From assembly GCA_946477855.1 (NCBI GenBank), contig CAMKZU010000007.1, forward strand, positions 1-64,000: a stretch of 64,000 nt of DNA, written 5' to 3'. Positions 29,136-38,267 of the stretch are shown one piece after another. Position 1 is the stretch's first letter. Each line of letters opens with the position of its first letter. Below the pieces are notes generated by a model. The model was not told the DNA's origin and did no database searches. It was given only the letters and a program-made list of their open reading frames with translations. The stretch is from an uncultured Lactobacillus sp. (lineage in GTDB: Bacteria > Bacillota > Bacilli > Lactobacillales > Lactobacillaceae). The position numbers and the translations under genes were made by a program.

Positions 29136-29480
29136 TTAATGTTTTTTCTTCTTTTCGCCAAAATTATCAAGAATATCCAAACAAAACATGCAGTCAGTAT
29201 TGGGGTCACGGTGAGAGCCATAGTACATATTGCAAATATGGTAACCTGAACTGTAAATTTGCCGTAAAGATTCAAGACCACTCTGAGTTTTAACGGTGTT
29301 ATTGTGGGCATTATTCATTTTGTCCATTTTTTCACGCAGCAACTGATTCTCTACTTTTAACTCAGTATTTTCTTTCAATGTTTCCAAAATACTATTTTCT
29401 AAACTCTCGATTGTTTTGGTCATGCTAACCATTGAATCATGAAGTTGCTCTAACTTTGAATAAGAATCCACCTTAAACAC
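29136..29480 (-). CDS. yabA: Replication initiation control protein YabA
   Basis: A 114-residue protein that binds DnaA and DnaN and restrains over-initiation. The N-terminal half is a coiled coil (residues about 5-65) for tetramerisation. The C-terminal zinc-binding signature is visible as H-I-C near 85 and CMFC near 101, separated by about 15 residues. The start is immediately after the holB stop, so the two are translationally linked. Confidence 0.92.
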   Translation of the reverse strand: MFKVDSYSKLEQLHDSMVSMTKTIESLENSILETLKENTELKVENQLLREKMDKMNNAHNNTVKTQSGLESLRQIYSSGYHICNMYYGSHRDPNTDCMFCLDILDNFGEKKKKH

Positions 29481-30341
29481 CTACCTTTTCCATTGCAAAG
29501 CAAGAAAGTCCAATAAATTGCGAAAATTGACATTGCTGTACTGCATTTTGTCAATTTCAAGCAAATACTTTAACATCCTTGCCCCGATTTCTTGATTACT
29601 GCTGTTTAATTCAGCTTGAGCCCATTTTTTAAGTAAAAAAAGAATATAATTTTGCTCACTTTTGCTTTTAGCCATTTCCGCTAACTGATGTGCACTCACA
29701 AGTGAAAGTGAATTGTTTTCAAGCATTTCTTGGTAAAAATACCTAGTCTTTTTATCTAACTTAGCAGTATCTTCCAATGAGTCAACTTCACTTGGACTAA
29801 ACCCATTTGCCAGCAATTCCGCGCTTTTGCCATTCTCTTTTTCATTATTAGTAAAATTAATAATCTGAGTACGTGAACGAATTGTGGGCAAAATTTGATC
29901 GGTATTATTTGTAATTAAAATAGTAACAACAGGTGCGATAGGTTCTTCCAACAAGTTAAGTAAAGCATTAGCCGCTGGCAAAGTTAATTTCTGGGCTTCA
30001 TTAATAATAAAAAAACGCACGTTGCTTTGAACTGGACTTTTAGCTAATTCTTCCTTTAAAAGCCTCACCTGATCGATTCCCAAATTCTGCTTGCTTTCAG
30101 GCTTCACCAGTAACACATCAGGGTGGTTGCCGGAAATAATTTGCCTGCAATTCTGACACGTACCATCCGGTTTTTCAGTGCCACTACAATTAAAAAGGCA
30201 AGCTAGCCAATAGGCAGTATTTAATGCCTGAATTTCATTGGCATCAACAAATAAATAGCTATGCGCCAATTTGTTTTGCTCAAAAGCTTGTCGCAAAAGT
30301 TCAGACTGCTTCTTGCCCCTTTCTTGAATATTGACAAACAT
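29481..30341 (-). CDS. holB: DNA polymerase III delta prime subunit
   Basis: A 286-residue clamp-loader subunit. The N-terminus includes the zinc-finger-like CSGTEKPDGTCQNC near 51-64. The AAA+ core shows EAQKLTLPAANALLNLLEEP near 115, and the SRC-type sensor reads PTIRSRTQ near 155. There is no Walker A P-loop, as expected for delta prime. The stop of darA overlaps its ATG by one base. Confidence 0.94.
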   Translation of the reverse strand: MFVNIQERGKKQSELLRQAFEQNKLAHSYLFVDANEIQALNTAYWLACLFNCSGTEKPDGTCQNCRQIISGNHPDVLLVKPESKQNLGIDQVRLLKEELAKSPVQSNVRFFIINEAQKLTLPAANALLNLLEEPIAPVVTILITNNTDQILPTIRSRTQIINFTNNEKENGKSAELLANGFSPSEVDSLEDTAKLDKKTRYFYQEMLENNSLSLVSAHQLAEMAKSKSEQNYILFLLKKWAQAELNSSNQEIGARMLKYLLEIDKMQYSNVNFRNLLDFLALQWKR

Positions 30342-30664
30342 CAGAATTGCTTGAATTCTTCAACAGGCAAAACAAAACAAGTGGCCCCACCAACTGTTAT
30401 TTTAACTGGTTGGCTACTCATTTCAAAACCTGTCATCACCAAATTAGGATTCATATATTCTTCACGGGATTTAGACTCTTCCTTAATGATGCGCAAAACC
30501 TGCTTGACATGTTTATTATCTATTCCGATAAGAAAAGTAGTGTTACCTTCACTTAAAAATCCGCCAGTTGTAGCCAGCTTAGTCGCACGAATATTTTCTT
30601 TGACAAAAGTACGCTGCAATCTATTAGCATCTTCTTTTTGAACAATTGCAACTATTAACTTCAT
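30341..30664 (-). CDS. darA: Cyclic-di-AMP receptor DarA (PstA/YaaQ family)
   Basis: A 107-residue PII-like trimeric receptor for c-di-AMP. The N-terminal strand MKLIVAIVQKEDANRL, the T-loop region ATKLATTGGFLSEGNTT near 27-43 and the C-terminal GGATCFVLPVEEF are typical. It probably links c-di-AMP to osmotic or cell-wall control; its effector is not known in most species. Located between tmk and holB, as in most Firmicutes. Confidence 0.94.
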   Translation of the reverse strand: MKLIVAIVQKEDANRLQRTFVKENIRATKLATTGGFLSEGNTTFLIGIDNKHVKQVLRIIKEESKSREEYMNPNLVMTGFEMSSQPVKITVGGATCFVLPVEEFKQF

Positions 30665-30669
30665 TTTAA

Positions 30670-31317
30670 TCAGTCCTTTAACAAATCTACTGGTAATCGG
30701 TTTGCAATTATTTTAACACAATCCTCTACTACTAAATTAAAAGGTTTATTTGCGTCAACAACCTTTATTCTTTCAGGATGAGCCTTAATTACTTCTTGAT
30801 AACCCTGATAAACTTTTTGATGAAAATTTAATTTTTCCTGTTCCAAACGATCTTCTTGACCGGCTCTTTCTTTAGCAATTCTGGTTAATCCAACTTGCGG
30901 TTTAACATCTAAAAAAATAGTTAGATCGGGTTCAATTTTACTTGTAGCAAAATCATTAATCTGTTTTACTGCAGCAACACCCAATTCTCGGCCTGCTCCT
31001 TGATAGGCTAATGAACTATCAACAAAACGATCTGAAAAAACTATTTTACCTGCTTTAAGTGCTGGTATCACGGTTTCAAACATGTGCTGACTGCGAGAAG
31101 CTGCATAAAGCAATGCTTCAGTTTTGGCAGACATTTCTTCATTAACCGGATCCAAAATTAATTGCCGGATTTTCTCAGCAATTTTTGAACCTCCTGGTTC
31201 TCTGGTTACTAGATATTGTGTCTTAAGCCTAGGCCCAATTTCCGCCACGACTTGCTTTAAAACTGTACTTTTTCCTGACCCATCTGGTCCTTCGAAACTG
31301 ATAAAATAACTCTTCAT
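30670..31317 (-). CDS. tmk: Thymidylate kinase
   Basis: Phosphorylates dTMP to dTDP. Walker [10 protein letters not shown] is near residues 10-18, the DR(F/Y) motif is [14 protein letters not shown] near 90, and the LID contains [11 protein letters not shown] near 145. The ATG at 31317 has GGAGAG six bases upstream and gives 215 residues; an ATG 12 bases earlier is less well supported. It is the first gene of the run tmk-darA-holB-yabA-rsmI-thioesterase-folT-tsaB-rimI-tsaD, whose gaps are all under 50 bases. Confidence 0.95.
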   Translation of the reverse strand: MKSYFISFEGPDGSGKSTVLKQVVAEIGPRLKTQYLVTREPGGSKIAEKIRQLILDPVNEEMSAKTEALLYAASRSQHMFETVIPALKAGKIVFSDRFVDSSLAYQGAGRELGVAAVKQINDFATSKIEPDLTIFLDVKPQVGLTRIAKERAGQEDRLEQEKLNFHQKVYQGYQEVIKAHPERIKVVDANKPFNLVVEDCVKIIANRLPVDLLKD

Positions 31318-31389
31318 AAAACTCTCCATGTCTCTATTTTACAAGAGTTATCTTTATATGAACACCCCAACGTACTTTTAATTTTTAAT

Positions 31390-31421
31390 CAAAATAAAAA
31401 GCCCTTTTGAAAAAGGACTTT
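31390..31421 (-). terminator. Terminator after yaaL
   Basis: On the minus strand AAAGTCCTTT and AAAGGGCTTT pair with one mismatch around a short loop, followed by TTTATTTTG. It directly follows the yaaL stop and separates the dnaX-yaaL and tmk-tsaD units. Confidence 0.75.
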
Positions 31422-31650
31422 AGTCAGAAATTGCATTGGTAAAACCACTAAATCTTGTATGACGATGTCGCGCTTCATCATATAAAAATGAATACTTGGC
31501 TCTTAAAATTTTACCTGTCACTACATTGTCTTCAGACATATCTAGTGTTGTCGGATCAAGATTTTTTTGAACAGCAATCTTTTCCTGCAAGTCTTCAATA
31601 GTAGCCATTAACCACTCATCACCCATATTTTTTATTTTGTTACGTGCCAT
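31420..31650 (-). CDS. yaaL: YaaL family protein (DUF2508)
   Basis: A 76-residue, highly charged helical protein of the DUF2508 family, always found next to recR in this gene order. TARFLY-type landmark here reads RAKYSFLYDEARHRHTRFSG near 50-69. Function unknown. The ATG overlaps the recR stop by one base. Confidence 0.85.
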   Translation of the reverse strand: MARNKIKNMGDEWLMATIEDLQEKIAVQKNLDPTTLDMSEDNVVTGKILRAKYSFLYDEARHRHTRFSGFTNAISD

Positions 31651-32249
31651 TAGATTGAAGTTCTCCCCTGTACTGCTCGTTTTAAGGTAATTGAATTAGC
31701 GTATTCAATATCACTGCCTACAGCCAAGCCTGCTGCTAGCCTGGTTACTTTAATACCAGCTGGTTTGATTAGTTTACTAATATACATGGCTGTTGATTCT
31801 CCTTCTGGAGTTGAATTTAAAGCCAAAATGACTTCTTTTACGCGATCCTGCTTTTGCAGCCGAACTATTAATGACTTAATATTAATTTCTTCTGGGCCAA
31901 TACCATCCATTGGTGATAAAACCCCGTGCAAAACGTGATATAGCCCATTATATTCACCCATATCTTCAAAAGCCATCACGTCTTTAGGCTGCTCAACTAC
32001 CATAATGGTCGATTGATCACGTTCAGGATTACTGCATATAGTACACGGATCTTTTTCTGTAATGTTGCCGCAAATAGAGCAACGGTGAAGTTTTTCTTTC
32101 ACCTCTTTTAGTGCAGTACTAAAACTATGAACGTCTTCATCTGGCATATCAAGAGTATAAAAAGCAAGCCTTGTTGCTGTTTTTTCACCAATACCAGGTA
32201 ACTTCATATAAGAATCAATTAAATGCGCAATCGGTGCTGGATACTGCAA
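31650..32249 (-). CDS. recR: Recombination mediator RecR
   Basis: A 199-residue RecFOR component that helps load RecA on gapped DNA. The helix-hairpin-helix is near residue 10 ([13 protein letters not shown]), the zinc finger is [16 protein letters not shown] near 57-72, and the Toprim domain contains [12 protein letters not shown] near 83. The C-terminal Walker-B-like region is present. Its ATG directly abuts the ybaB stop. Confidence 0.97.
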   Translation of the reverse strand: MQYPAPIAHLIDSYMKLPGIGEKTATRLAFYTLDMPDEDVHSFSTALKEVKEKLHRCSICGNITEKDPCTICSNPERDQSTIMVVEQPKDVMAFEDMGEYNGLYHVLHGVLSPMDGIGPEEINIKSLIVRLQKQDRVKEVILALNSTPEGESTAMYISKLIKPAGIKVTRLAAGLAVGSDIEYANSITLKRAVQGRTSI

Positions 32250-32579
32250 TTAAATCATGCCCTTCGTATATTTGCCTAAACTCTGTTGGGTAGCTTGGTC
32301 AATTTCTGCTAATCCTTTATTAACCGCATCAATAATCAAATCTTGCAACATATCAGGATCATCAGGGTCAATCGCATCTTTATCAATAGTAATATTTTTT
32401 AATTTGCGATCACCACTAAAAGTAGCTACGACTAAATCATCTGCAGACTTGCCTACAAATTCCTGTGCAGTAATATTTTCTTGTTCTTGCGCCATTTGCT
32501 CCTGCAACTTCTTAGCCTGCTTCATCATTTGTTGCATATTCATGCCGCCCATAGCCCCAAAATTAGGTCTTTTACTCAT
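32250..32579 (-). CDS. Nucleoid-associated protein YbaB/EbfC family
   Basis: A 109-residue small DNA-binding protein. The N-terminus is Met-rich (GGMNMQQMMKQAKKLQEQMAQ) followed by the conserved fold with VVATFSGDRKLKNITID near 52 and PDDPDMLQDLIIDAVNKGL near 72. Located between dnaX and recR as in nearly all bacteria. Confidence 0.95.
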   Translation of the reverse strand: MSKRPNFGAMGGMNMQQMMKQAKKLQEQMAQEQENITAQEFVGKSADDLVVATFSGDRKLKNITIDKDAIDPDDPDMLQDLIIDAVNKGLAEIDQATQQSLGKYTKGMI

Positions 32580-32599
32580 ATTAATTTCTCCTTTAAATT

Positions 32600-34405
32600 T
32601 TAGTCTTTAACATTTACTGTGTCACCAAATAGCTCTTTAGCTTTTTCTACAACCTGATTGCTTGAGGCGTCTTGTTCAGAACCTGAATCTGATTGTTTTT
32701 GTTTATTAAGTAGTTCTTTACCATGCTTTTGTAAAAACTCTGTACGCACAGTGGACCAGTCCTCATCAGGTACCAGCACTATTTCATAGCTATGTTTAGT
32801 AAATTTAGCAATTTCATCTGTCAATACATCTAGTAAATTACCATCTTCACTGGCTTTTTCAAACCAAAGAGTATATTTGCATTTCATTACTACCTGATCT
32901 GAACTGGCTGCAACAGGTTCTAGCACATCTAGCAAAGCACGTTGTGATACTCCTAAAACTGATTGCAGATCAGGCCAAACATTTTTGATAGCTACAAGAT
33001 CATCCTTTGTGGCATTTTCTAAGACATGATAAACCTGTTTCCGATTTTGCTCATTAGCCTTTTTTCTACTTCTGACTGTTTTTTTAGGTTTGGGAACAGT
33101 TTTTGCTTTGGAATTTTTACTTTTATTAGTATCAATTCGATCAGAAACGGCACTATCAAGATGAAAAATCTTATCGCTATTTTTAGTTTGCTTTTTGCTT
33201 AAATTAGAAACTTTTTTAGTTAAGTTTGCAATCTGCTTTTTTAGTGCCTCCAATTCACTTGTCAAATCAGTATTTGCATTCTTTTGACTTTTCGAATCGG
33301 CCAAAACATTTTTAGAACCAACTTTGCTATTTTGTTTGCCAGCACATTCAACTAAAAACACCTCTAGTGGAATCTGCTGCTGATTAGTATAGCGTAAATC
33401 ATTTAATGCTGTATTAGCTGATGCAATTACTTGAAAATAGCGGTCAGAATGTACATCTTGTATCTTTTTTATAAAGTCAGCGTTCAAAAAGTTTTTCTGA
33501 CTATTGTCTTTAGTTTTGACAGCCATTAACGCATTAGTCGCCATTTCAATCAGTTCATCTAAAATGTTTTTTGAGCTGGCACCATTTGCAAGTTCTGTCT
33601 GCGCCAAAGACAATGCTTCAGTTGGATCATTATTCAAAATTGCCAATAAAATCTGTTCGATCTTTTCTTTATCAGCAAAACCTGTTATTTCCAGAGCTGC
33701 ATCATATTCAACTTTATTTTTATCAAAACTTAAAAGCTGATCTAAAATGCTTAAGGCATCCCTCATACCACCATCAGCTACCTGAGCAATTACGGCTAAG
33801 GCTTTTTCATCATAATTGATTTTTTCTTGCTCAAGTATATACTTCATTCTTTTTTCAAGGTCAGCTTGAGTTATACGTTTAAAATTATAACGCTGAGTCC
33901 TTGATATGATGGTTGCTGGCACTTTTTGCAATTCCGTAGTGGCCAGAATGAAAACAACATGCTCTGGTGGTTCTTCAAGAGTTTTAAGCAAAGCATTAAA
34001 CGCACCCATTGACAGCATATGAACTTCATCAATGATGTAGACTTTGTATTTACCCTGAGTTGGGGCATACTTAACTTTATCTCTAATATCACGTATTTCA
34101 TCAACGCCATTGTTAGAAGCCGCATCGATCTCCATAATGTCTGCCATTGCACCCTTGTCGGCTGCAAGACAATTGGCGCACTTATTACAGGGCTCTCCAT
34201 CTTGCAAATTGCTGCAATTCAATGCCTTAGCCAAAATTTTTGCACAGGAAGTTTTTCCAGTTCCCCGTGGACCAGCAAACAAAAAGGCATGGGAGATTGT
34301 ACCGCGCTTAATTGCATTTTTCAAAGTATCCGTAATATCATTTTGACCAATCACACTAGCAAAAGTGCGCGGTCTCCATTTGCGGTATAACGCTTGATAA
34401 GCCAT
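32600..34405 (-). CDS. dnaX: DNA polymerase III gamma/tau subunit
   Basis: A 601-residue clamp-loader ATPase. Walker A GPRGTGKTS is near 45-53, the zinc module is CSNLQDGEPCNKCANC near 67-82, Walker B is IIDEVHML near 123, and the sensor ISRTQRYNF near 167. After the AAA+ and collar domains (to about 365) comes a Lys/Ser-rich coiled linker (380-450) and a tau-specific C-terminal part. It starts directly downstream of the SRP RNA terminator and heads the ybaB-recR-yaaL unit. Confidence 0.96.
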   Translation of the reverse strand: MAYQALYRKWRPRTFASVIGQNDITDTLKNAIKRGTISHAFLFAGPRGTGKTSCAKILAKALNCSNLQDGEPCNKCANCLAADKGAMADIMEIDAASNNGVDEIRDIRDKVKYAPTQGKYKVYIIDEVHMLSMGAFNALLKTLEEPPEHVVFILATTELQKVPATIISRTQRYNFKRITQADLEKRMKYILEQEKINYDEKALAVIAQVADGGMRDALSILDQLLSFDKNKVEYDAALEITGFADKEKIEQILLAILNNDPTEALSLAQTELANGASSKNILDELIEMATNALMAVKTKDNSQKNFLNADFIKKIQDVHSDRYFQVIASANTALNDLRYTNQQQIPLEVFLVECAGKQNSKVGSKNVLADSKSQKNANTDLTSELEALKKQIANLTKKVSNLSKKQTKNSDKIFHLDSAVSDRIDTNKSKNSKAKTVPKPKKTVRSRKKANEQNRKQVYHVLENATKDDLVAIKNVWPDLQSVLGVSQRALLDVLEPVAASSDQVVMKCKYTLWFEKASEDGNLLDVLTDEIAKFTKHSYEIVLVPDEDWSTVRTEFLQKHGKELLNKQKQSDSGSEQDASSNQVVEKAKELFGDTVNVKD

Positions 34406-34425
34406 TGATCAGTCTTCCCTAGTAA

Positions 34426-34463
34426 AAAACTCTTAACTCTTGCGAAAGAGTTAAGAGTTTGTA
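34426..34463 (-). terminator. Terminator of the small SRP RNA gene
   Basis: A perfect stem AAACTCTTAACTCTT / AAGAGTTAAGAGTTT around a four-base loop, followed on the minus strand by TTTACTAG. It stands between the SRP RNA and dnaX. Confidence 0.85.
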
Positions 34464-34471
34464 ATTGTCTA

Positions 34472-34552
34472 ATAAAAGGCACATGCCCGAGCAACCTTAG
34501 TGCTGCTACCTTCCGGTCCTGACACGCTTTGGAAGTCAAACATTGCCCATAA
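34472..34552 (-). ncRNA. ffs: Small signal recognition particle RNA (4.5S-type)
   Basis: On the minus strand the conserved SRP domain IV core is clear: GTCAGGACCGGAAGGTAGCA followed by GCACTAAGG, essentially the universal symmetric and asymmetric loops with a GGAA tetraloop. Flanking halves GGGCAATG and CATGTGCC close the hairpin. This is the short form without an Alu domain. It binds Ffh for co-translational membrane targeting. Ends are estimated from pairing. Confidence 0.92.
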
Positions 34553-34584
34553 GATATATTAACGTATTTCAAGGTATTTTTCCA

Positions 34585-35094
34585 CTAATTTGCGAAATTT
34601 TTGCCGGAGTCTTTTGCGGATTTTTGTTTTCGCCTAATTTCTTTAAAAAAATCTTTTAACATCTGACTCGCTTCTTCACGATACAGTCCTCGAATTACGT
34701 TGGGATGATGATTAAACTTTTTGATATCAAAAAGATTAACCACGCTACCGGCTGCACCAGCTTTAGGGTCAAGTGCTCCAAAATACAAACTCTTAAGGCG
34801 AGAGTTAATAATCGCACCTGCACACATGGGACAGGGTTCTAGGGTGACAAAAAGACTACAGTCTATTAAACGCCAAGTACCAAGATTATTGCAAGCTTCC
34901 CTGATAGCAATCATTTCAGCATGTTGCGTAGAATCTTGATCCAGCTCACGGCGGTTATATCCTGTACCTATAACTTGCCCATCAGGAGCTACCACAATCG
35001 CACCAATTGGAACTTCTCCCAAATTTTGGGCTTTTTTTGCTTGCTGAAAAGCTAATTGCATAAAGTCTTTTTTTTCTGCACTTGAAAATGGCAT
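34585..35094 (-). CDS. tadA: tRNA-specific adenosine deaminase TadA
   Basis: Converts A34 to inosine in tRNA-Arg(ACG). The zinc/catalytic motifs are HAEMIAIREA near 58 with the active-site Glu, and PCPMCAGAI near 88 with two zinc Cys. 169 residues with a basic C-terminal tail. It begins at the stop of the upstream methyltransferase gene (1-base overlap) and is next to the SRP RNA, a conserved arrangement in Firmicutes. Confidence 0.95.
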   Translation of the reverse strand: MPFSSAEKKDFMQLAFQQAKKAQNLGEVPIGAIVVAPDGQVIGTGYNRRELDQDSTQHAEMIAIREACNNLGTWRLIDCSLFVTLEPCPMCAGAIINSRLKSLYFGALDPKAGAAGSVVNLFDIKKFNHHPNVIRGLYREEASQMLKDFFKEIRRKQKSAKDSGKNFAN

Positions 35095-35714
35095 TAATTA
35101 TTCACCGCCTGCAAAACATAGTAACCCTTATCTCTTTTTAAAATGGTGCAGTTGCCAAAAGTTTTTGTTAATAATTTACGTGCACTCGGTTCACCTTGTT
35201 TTTTCTGAATTACTACTAGTAAAACCCCATCAGTTACCAAATGATTTTTCGCACCAGACAAAATATTGGAAACAACTTCTTTACCTGCTCGAATCGGTGG
35301 ATTAGTCAGAATTAAGCCATATTTCTTTTCTGATGCAATATTACTATAAACATCAGAGGAAAAAATGGCGACATTATGAATGTGATTAACCTCAGCATTC
35401 TTTTTCGCCAAGTCCAATCCACGTTCATTAACGTCTATCATTTCTACTGTTTGCTTTGGCCAAAATTTAGCTGCAAAAAGACCGATTGGCCCATATCCGG
35501 TGCCAACATCTAAAATATTGTTTTGTGGGAAAACAACATCAACCATTTTTTTAATTAAAACACCTGAACCATAATCAACACGTAATTTCGAAAAAACTCC
35601 GGCATCAGTGGTAAATTTGAGATCAATGCCGTTGACTTGATAATCAATTATATGCTCATCATGCTGAGAAGTGGGATTCTCAGCAAAATACATTTGGTTT
35701 TGTTTTTCAGTCAT
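35094..35714 (-). CDS. Class I SAM-dependent methyltransferase, RsmC-like
   Basis: A 206-residue methyltransferase with the SAM loop LDVGTGYGPIGLFAAK near 64-79 and the catalytic NPP motif in LILTNPPIRAGKE near 135. This corresponds to the C-terminal half of RsmC, which methylates G1207 of 16S rRNA; single-domain versions are common in Firmicutes and their substrate is less certain. Forms a two-gene unit with tadA. Confidence 0.88.
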   Translation of the reverse strand: MTEKQNQMYFAENPTSQHDEHIIDYQVNGIDLKFTTDAGVFSKLRVDYGSGVLIKKMVDVVFPQNNILDVGTGYGPIGLFAAKFWPKQTVEMIDVNERGLDLAKKNAEVNHIHNVAIFSSDVYSNIASEKKYGLILTNPPIRAGKEVVSNILSGAKNHLVTDGVLLVVIQKKQGEPSARKLLTKTFGNCTILKRDKGYYVLQAVNN

Positions 35715-35777
35715 AATTCGCTCATTTCTAAAACCTTATCCAGATAATTTTAGCGGACATATAAATTTTTGCAAATA

Positions 35778-35830
35778 TAAAAAAACTAATTATGTTTAAA
35801 AGATGTTTTCCAACATAATTAGTTTCTTGG
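35778..35830 (-). terminator. Terminator of the cell-wall gene cluster
   Basis: AAACTAATTATGTT and AACATAATTAGTTT form a perfect 14-bp stem; on the minus strand a TTTTTTATATTT tract follows. It lies directly after the unknown secreted protein gene. Confidence 0.8.
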
Positions 35831-35833
35831 ATT

Positions 35834-36604
35834 TTAGTAAATACCGTAAAGCATGCGAAACTTCACATAGTTTTTATATTTTTTAAATTTATCTATTTTA
35901 AAGAATATATAATGATAGCCGTAACTGGGATCATTTATCTCAACATCACCAAAACGAACTGTATCCATAAAATCAGCTACGGTATCTTTCATAGTATCAG
36001 AGGTATCAATCTTCCAATTCTGATAAAAGTGTTTTTGCTTTTTAGATGCCAGAAAATCTGTTTCGTTACCCTTTTTTAATTTAAAACCCCCTTTTGGGTC
36101 AATAAAGTCTTTATAAAAAGCTTTAAGTAAAATATTAGGAGTTAATTTAATTCTTTTGACCTTGATATTCTGCTTTTTCTTAAAAGCTATGCCATGAATT
36201 ATTGCATTATCCCTAGTTTTATAGTGCATGATGAAGTTACCTTTTGAAAAGTCGGCACTAACCGCGTGAGCCTTCAATTGTTTAAATCTCGGATAATATG
36301 AAGATTTAACTGGTTTCATATTTTTAGTGTATTTTGTGTATCCACTATGATCGGTGACAACATAACCATTCATATGAATCCAGGGATTCTTAGCATAGGC
36401 TTTTTTAGAGGCCTTTTTTTGTAGTTTATAGCAGTAATCATACTTTTTAGGATGTTTTTTTGGAATTAGATGCTTAAGGCTATAATAATTGTATTCATTA
36501 TAAGAGGCCTTTATTTCAGAACTTTTTGCAGTAAACGGCAAGGCTAGACTGACTAACCCTATAGTTATGTAAGCCAAAATTTTGGCAGGTTTAAGATGTT
36601 TCAT
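35834..36604 (-). CDS. Unknown secreted protein, Lys/Tyr-rich
   Basis: A 256-residue protein with an N-terminal signal peptide: basic MKHLKPAK, a hydrophobic core ILAYITIGLVSLALPF, and a likely cleavage near residue 28. The mature part is rich in Lys, Tyr and Phe. I recognise no domain and see no LPXTG, SLAP or catalytic motif. A putative beta-rich middle part contains WIHMNGYVVTDHSGYTKYT. It lies at the end of a minus-strand run of secreted cell-wall proteins, which suggests a surface role and nothing more specific. Confidence 0.7.
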   Translation of the reverse strand: MKHLKPAKILAYITIGLVSLALPFTAKSSEIKASYNEYNYYSLKHLIPKKHPKKYDYCYKLQKKASKKAYAKNPWIHMNGYVVTDHSGYTKYTKNMKPVKSSYYPRFKQLKAHAVSADFSKGNFIMHYKTRDNAIIHGIAFKKKQNIKVKRIKLTPNILLKAFYKDFIDPKGGFKLKKGNETDFLASKKQKHFYQNWKIDTSDTMKDTVADFMDTVRFGDVEINDPSYGYHYIFFKIDKFKKYKNYVKFRMLYGIY

Positions 36605-36707
36605 TTTTACCCCAAAGGACGTTTAATATTATTTAATCAAATCGCTTATTAAAGCAGTCGTATTTCATTGTTATCAGGCAACCTTTGACGAGTCTACATT
36701 TTTTTAC

Positions 36708-37655
36708 TTAATATGTAACTCCAACCGATGAATAAATTTGATCGCTGTTGTTATCTACTACTGCACCAAGTCCAATTGTCTTATCCTTAGGATTAAGCAG
36801 AATGTCACGGTGACCCCAATTGGATGCAGCGTCATCATAAATATACTCATAAACCATGTTATCAGCTACTAAAGCACTAGTGCCACCATGTGGAGCCTCA
36901 ACAAGCTGGTTACTTGAATGATCCATTGTCCAACCCCAAGGAAACATCGCTAGACATTCAGAGGTACTGTTACGACTAATTCCGGCCTTATCAAAGAAGT
37001 CATTTAAGATAAATTTTCCATTCGCATCCACATGAGCAAAATTATTAGGCAGTAGTTTGGTCCTTTCCTGTACAACTTCATCTAAACGAGAATCTTCTGT
37101 TACTGTATTTAACCCCTGTTTTGTTCTTTCATTATTTAATTCTTTTAAAAACTCTTGCCTAAATTCACTAATTGAAAAATCAGCAATTGAGGAATTATTT
37201 TGAGCAGGTTGCGTTGTGCCTGTATTAGCTGAACTTGCTGGTGTATTAGTATCTACAGGATTGGCAGAATTGCCTGGATTAGATTGAGTAGGTTGATTTA
37301 CAGGCTGTTTTTGTGGCTTTTTAACCTTTGACTTAATATTTGCAACATCTTTTACCAGAACAAATCTATTTTTAGTTACCCGATAAAATTTTTTCCCTTT
37401 TATATTTTTGGCTTTTTTAACAACTGTTAGCTTCTTACCCTTTTTTAAAATCTTTTTCTTTAACTTCTTGCCTTTTTTATTATAGTAATATGTTCTTTTT
37501 TTGACTTTTACCCTTTTAACAGCTGGTGCTTTCAAAACCACCCTGCTGGAAACTTTCTTAGCTTCTGTGGTCGTTGAGCCAAAAGACAGACCGCTTGCCA
37601 TGCTTGTAAAAGTTAATAGTACTGCGACAGTTTTACGATAATTAAATTTTTTCAT
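36708..37655 (-). CDS. Surface protein with SLAP domain and CAP (SCP-like) domain
   Basis: A 315-residue exported protein. A signal peptide covers about residues 1-32. Residues about 38-108 are a SLAP (bacterial surface-layer-associated) domain, recognisable by VKKRTYYYNKKGKKLKK, KKGKKLTVVKKAKN and GKKFYRVTKNRFVLVKDV, which tethers proteins to the wall. A Pro/Gln/Asn/Thr/Ser linker follows (110-160). The C-terminal part (about 166-315) is a CAP domain: LNNERTKQGL, and SNWGHRDILLNPKDKTIGLG near 282. CAP proteins of bacteria have unclear enzymatic roles. It starts 11 bases before the end of the L,D-transpeptidase intergenic gap, so the two are probably co-transcribed. Confidence 0.82.
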   Translation of the reverse strand: MKKFNYRKTVAVLLTFTSMASGLSFGSTTTEAKKVSSRVVLKAPAVKRVKVKKRTYYYNKKGKKLKKKILKKGKKLTVVKKAKNIKGKKFYRVTKNRFVLVKDVANIKSKVKKPQKQPVNQPTQSNPGNSANPVDTNTPASSANTGTTQPAQNNSSIADFSISEFRQEFLKELNNERTKQGLNTVTEDSRLDEVVQERTKLLPNNFAHVDANGKFILNDFFDKAGISRNSTSECLAMFPWGWTMDHSSNQLVEAPHGGTSALVADNMVYEYIYDDAASNWGHRDILLNPKDKTIGLGAVVDNNSDQIYSSVGVTY

Positions 37656-37666
37656 TGCTTTCTCCT

Positions 37667-38236
37667 TTATTTAATAATAACTCTTAGTCCAGTGGGTGCT
37701 TTTTGATAGAGCCAATTTGCATCGCTTGTGCTTAAATGAATACAACCATGAGAGGTTGGCTTTTTACCTAATTTGTTAGCTACCTTTTTAATTAATTTGT
37801 GGTGAATATTCCGTGGATTTTCATGAAAAAGATATAAGCCGCCTTGCAGCCAGCCCACCGCAAATCTTGCACCCATTTTCTCACTGGCAGAATAAAACCA
37901 CGGTGCCCGATAAGTATTAATACGAAAATGTCCCTTAGGTGTTGAGTTATGTGCTCCAGTTGAAACATAAAATTCGTATCTGGTTTTGCGACCACGGATC
38001 AAATACGCGCGTTGCTTTTTTAATGAAACTACTATCTTATCTTTTTTAGCGCTCATCCCATGAGGATATGGTTTAATTTCAGAAGATTTAGTATAACTAA
38101 TCGGTTTACGCATATATTCCTGTGGAATTTCATTAACTGATTTTGCAAAGATTTTCTTTTGCCCAAAATTTAATATGAATCCGCCAAGAATAATTAAAAA
38201 GCTAACTATTACAAATTTATTCTTTTTTATTTTCAC
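37667..38236 (-). CDS. L,D-transpeptidase (YkuD domain)
   Basis: A 189-residue membrane-anchored or secreted enzyme. An uncleaved signal anchor is at about 8-27 (FVIVSFLIILGGFILNFG). The YkuD catalytic signature is SHGCIHLS with Cys165, preceded by the conserved His in FHENP. The family makes 3-to-3 cross-links in peptidoglycan or attaches proteins using tetrapeptide donors. The D,D-carboxypeptidase 31 bases upstream would make those tetrapeptides from pentapeptides, a functional pairing inferred from context. Confidence 0.88.
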   Translation of the reverse strand: MKIKKNKFVIVSFLIILGGFILNFGQKKIFAKSVNEIPQEYMRKPISYTKSSEIKPYPHGMSAKKDKIVVSLKKQRAYLIRGRKTRYEFYVSTGAHNSTPKGHFRINTYRAPWFYSASEKMGARFAVGWLQGGLYLFHENPRNIHHKLIKKVANKLGKKPTSHGCIHLSTSDANWLYQKAPTGLRVIIK

Positions 38237-38267
38237 TATCCATTACTCACCTTCTTTAATATGTCGA

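Noticed and set aside
33195-33225. Programmed frameshift in dnaX at a run of A ahead of G
   Set aside because: The run is AAA AAA G in the reading phase, not the A AAA AAG heptamer phase, and no downstream stem was obvious.
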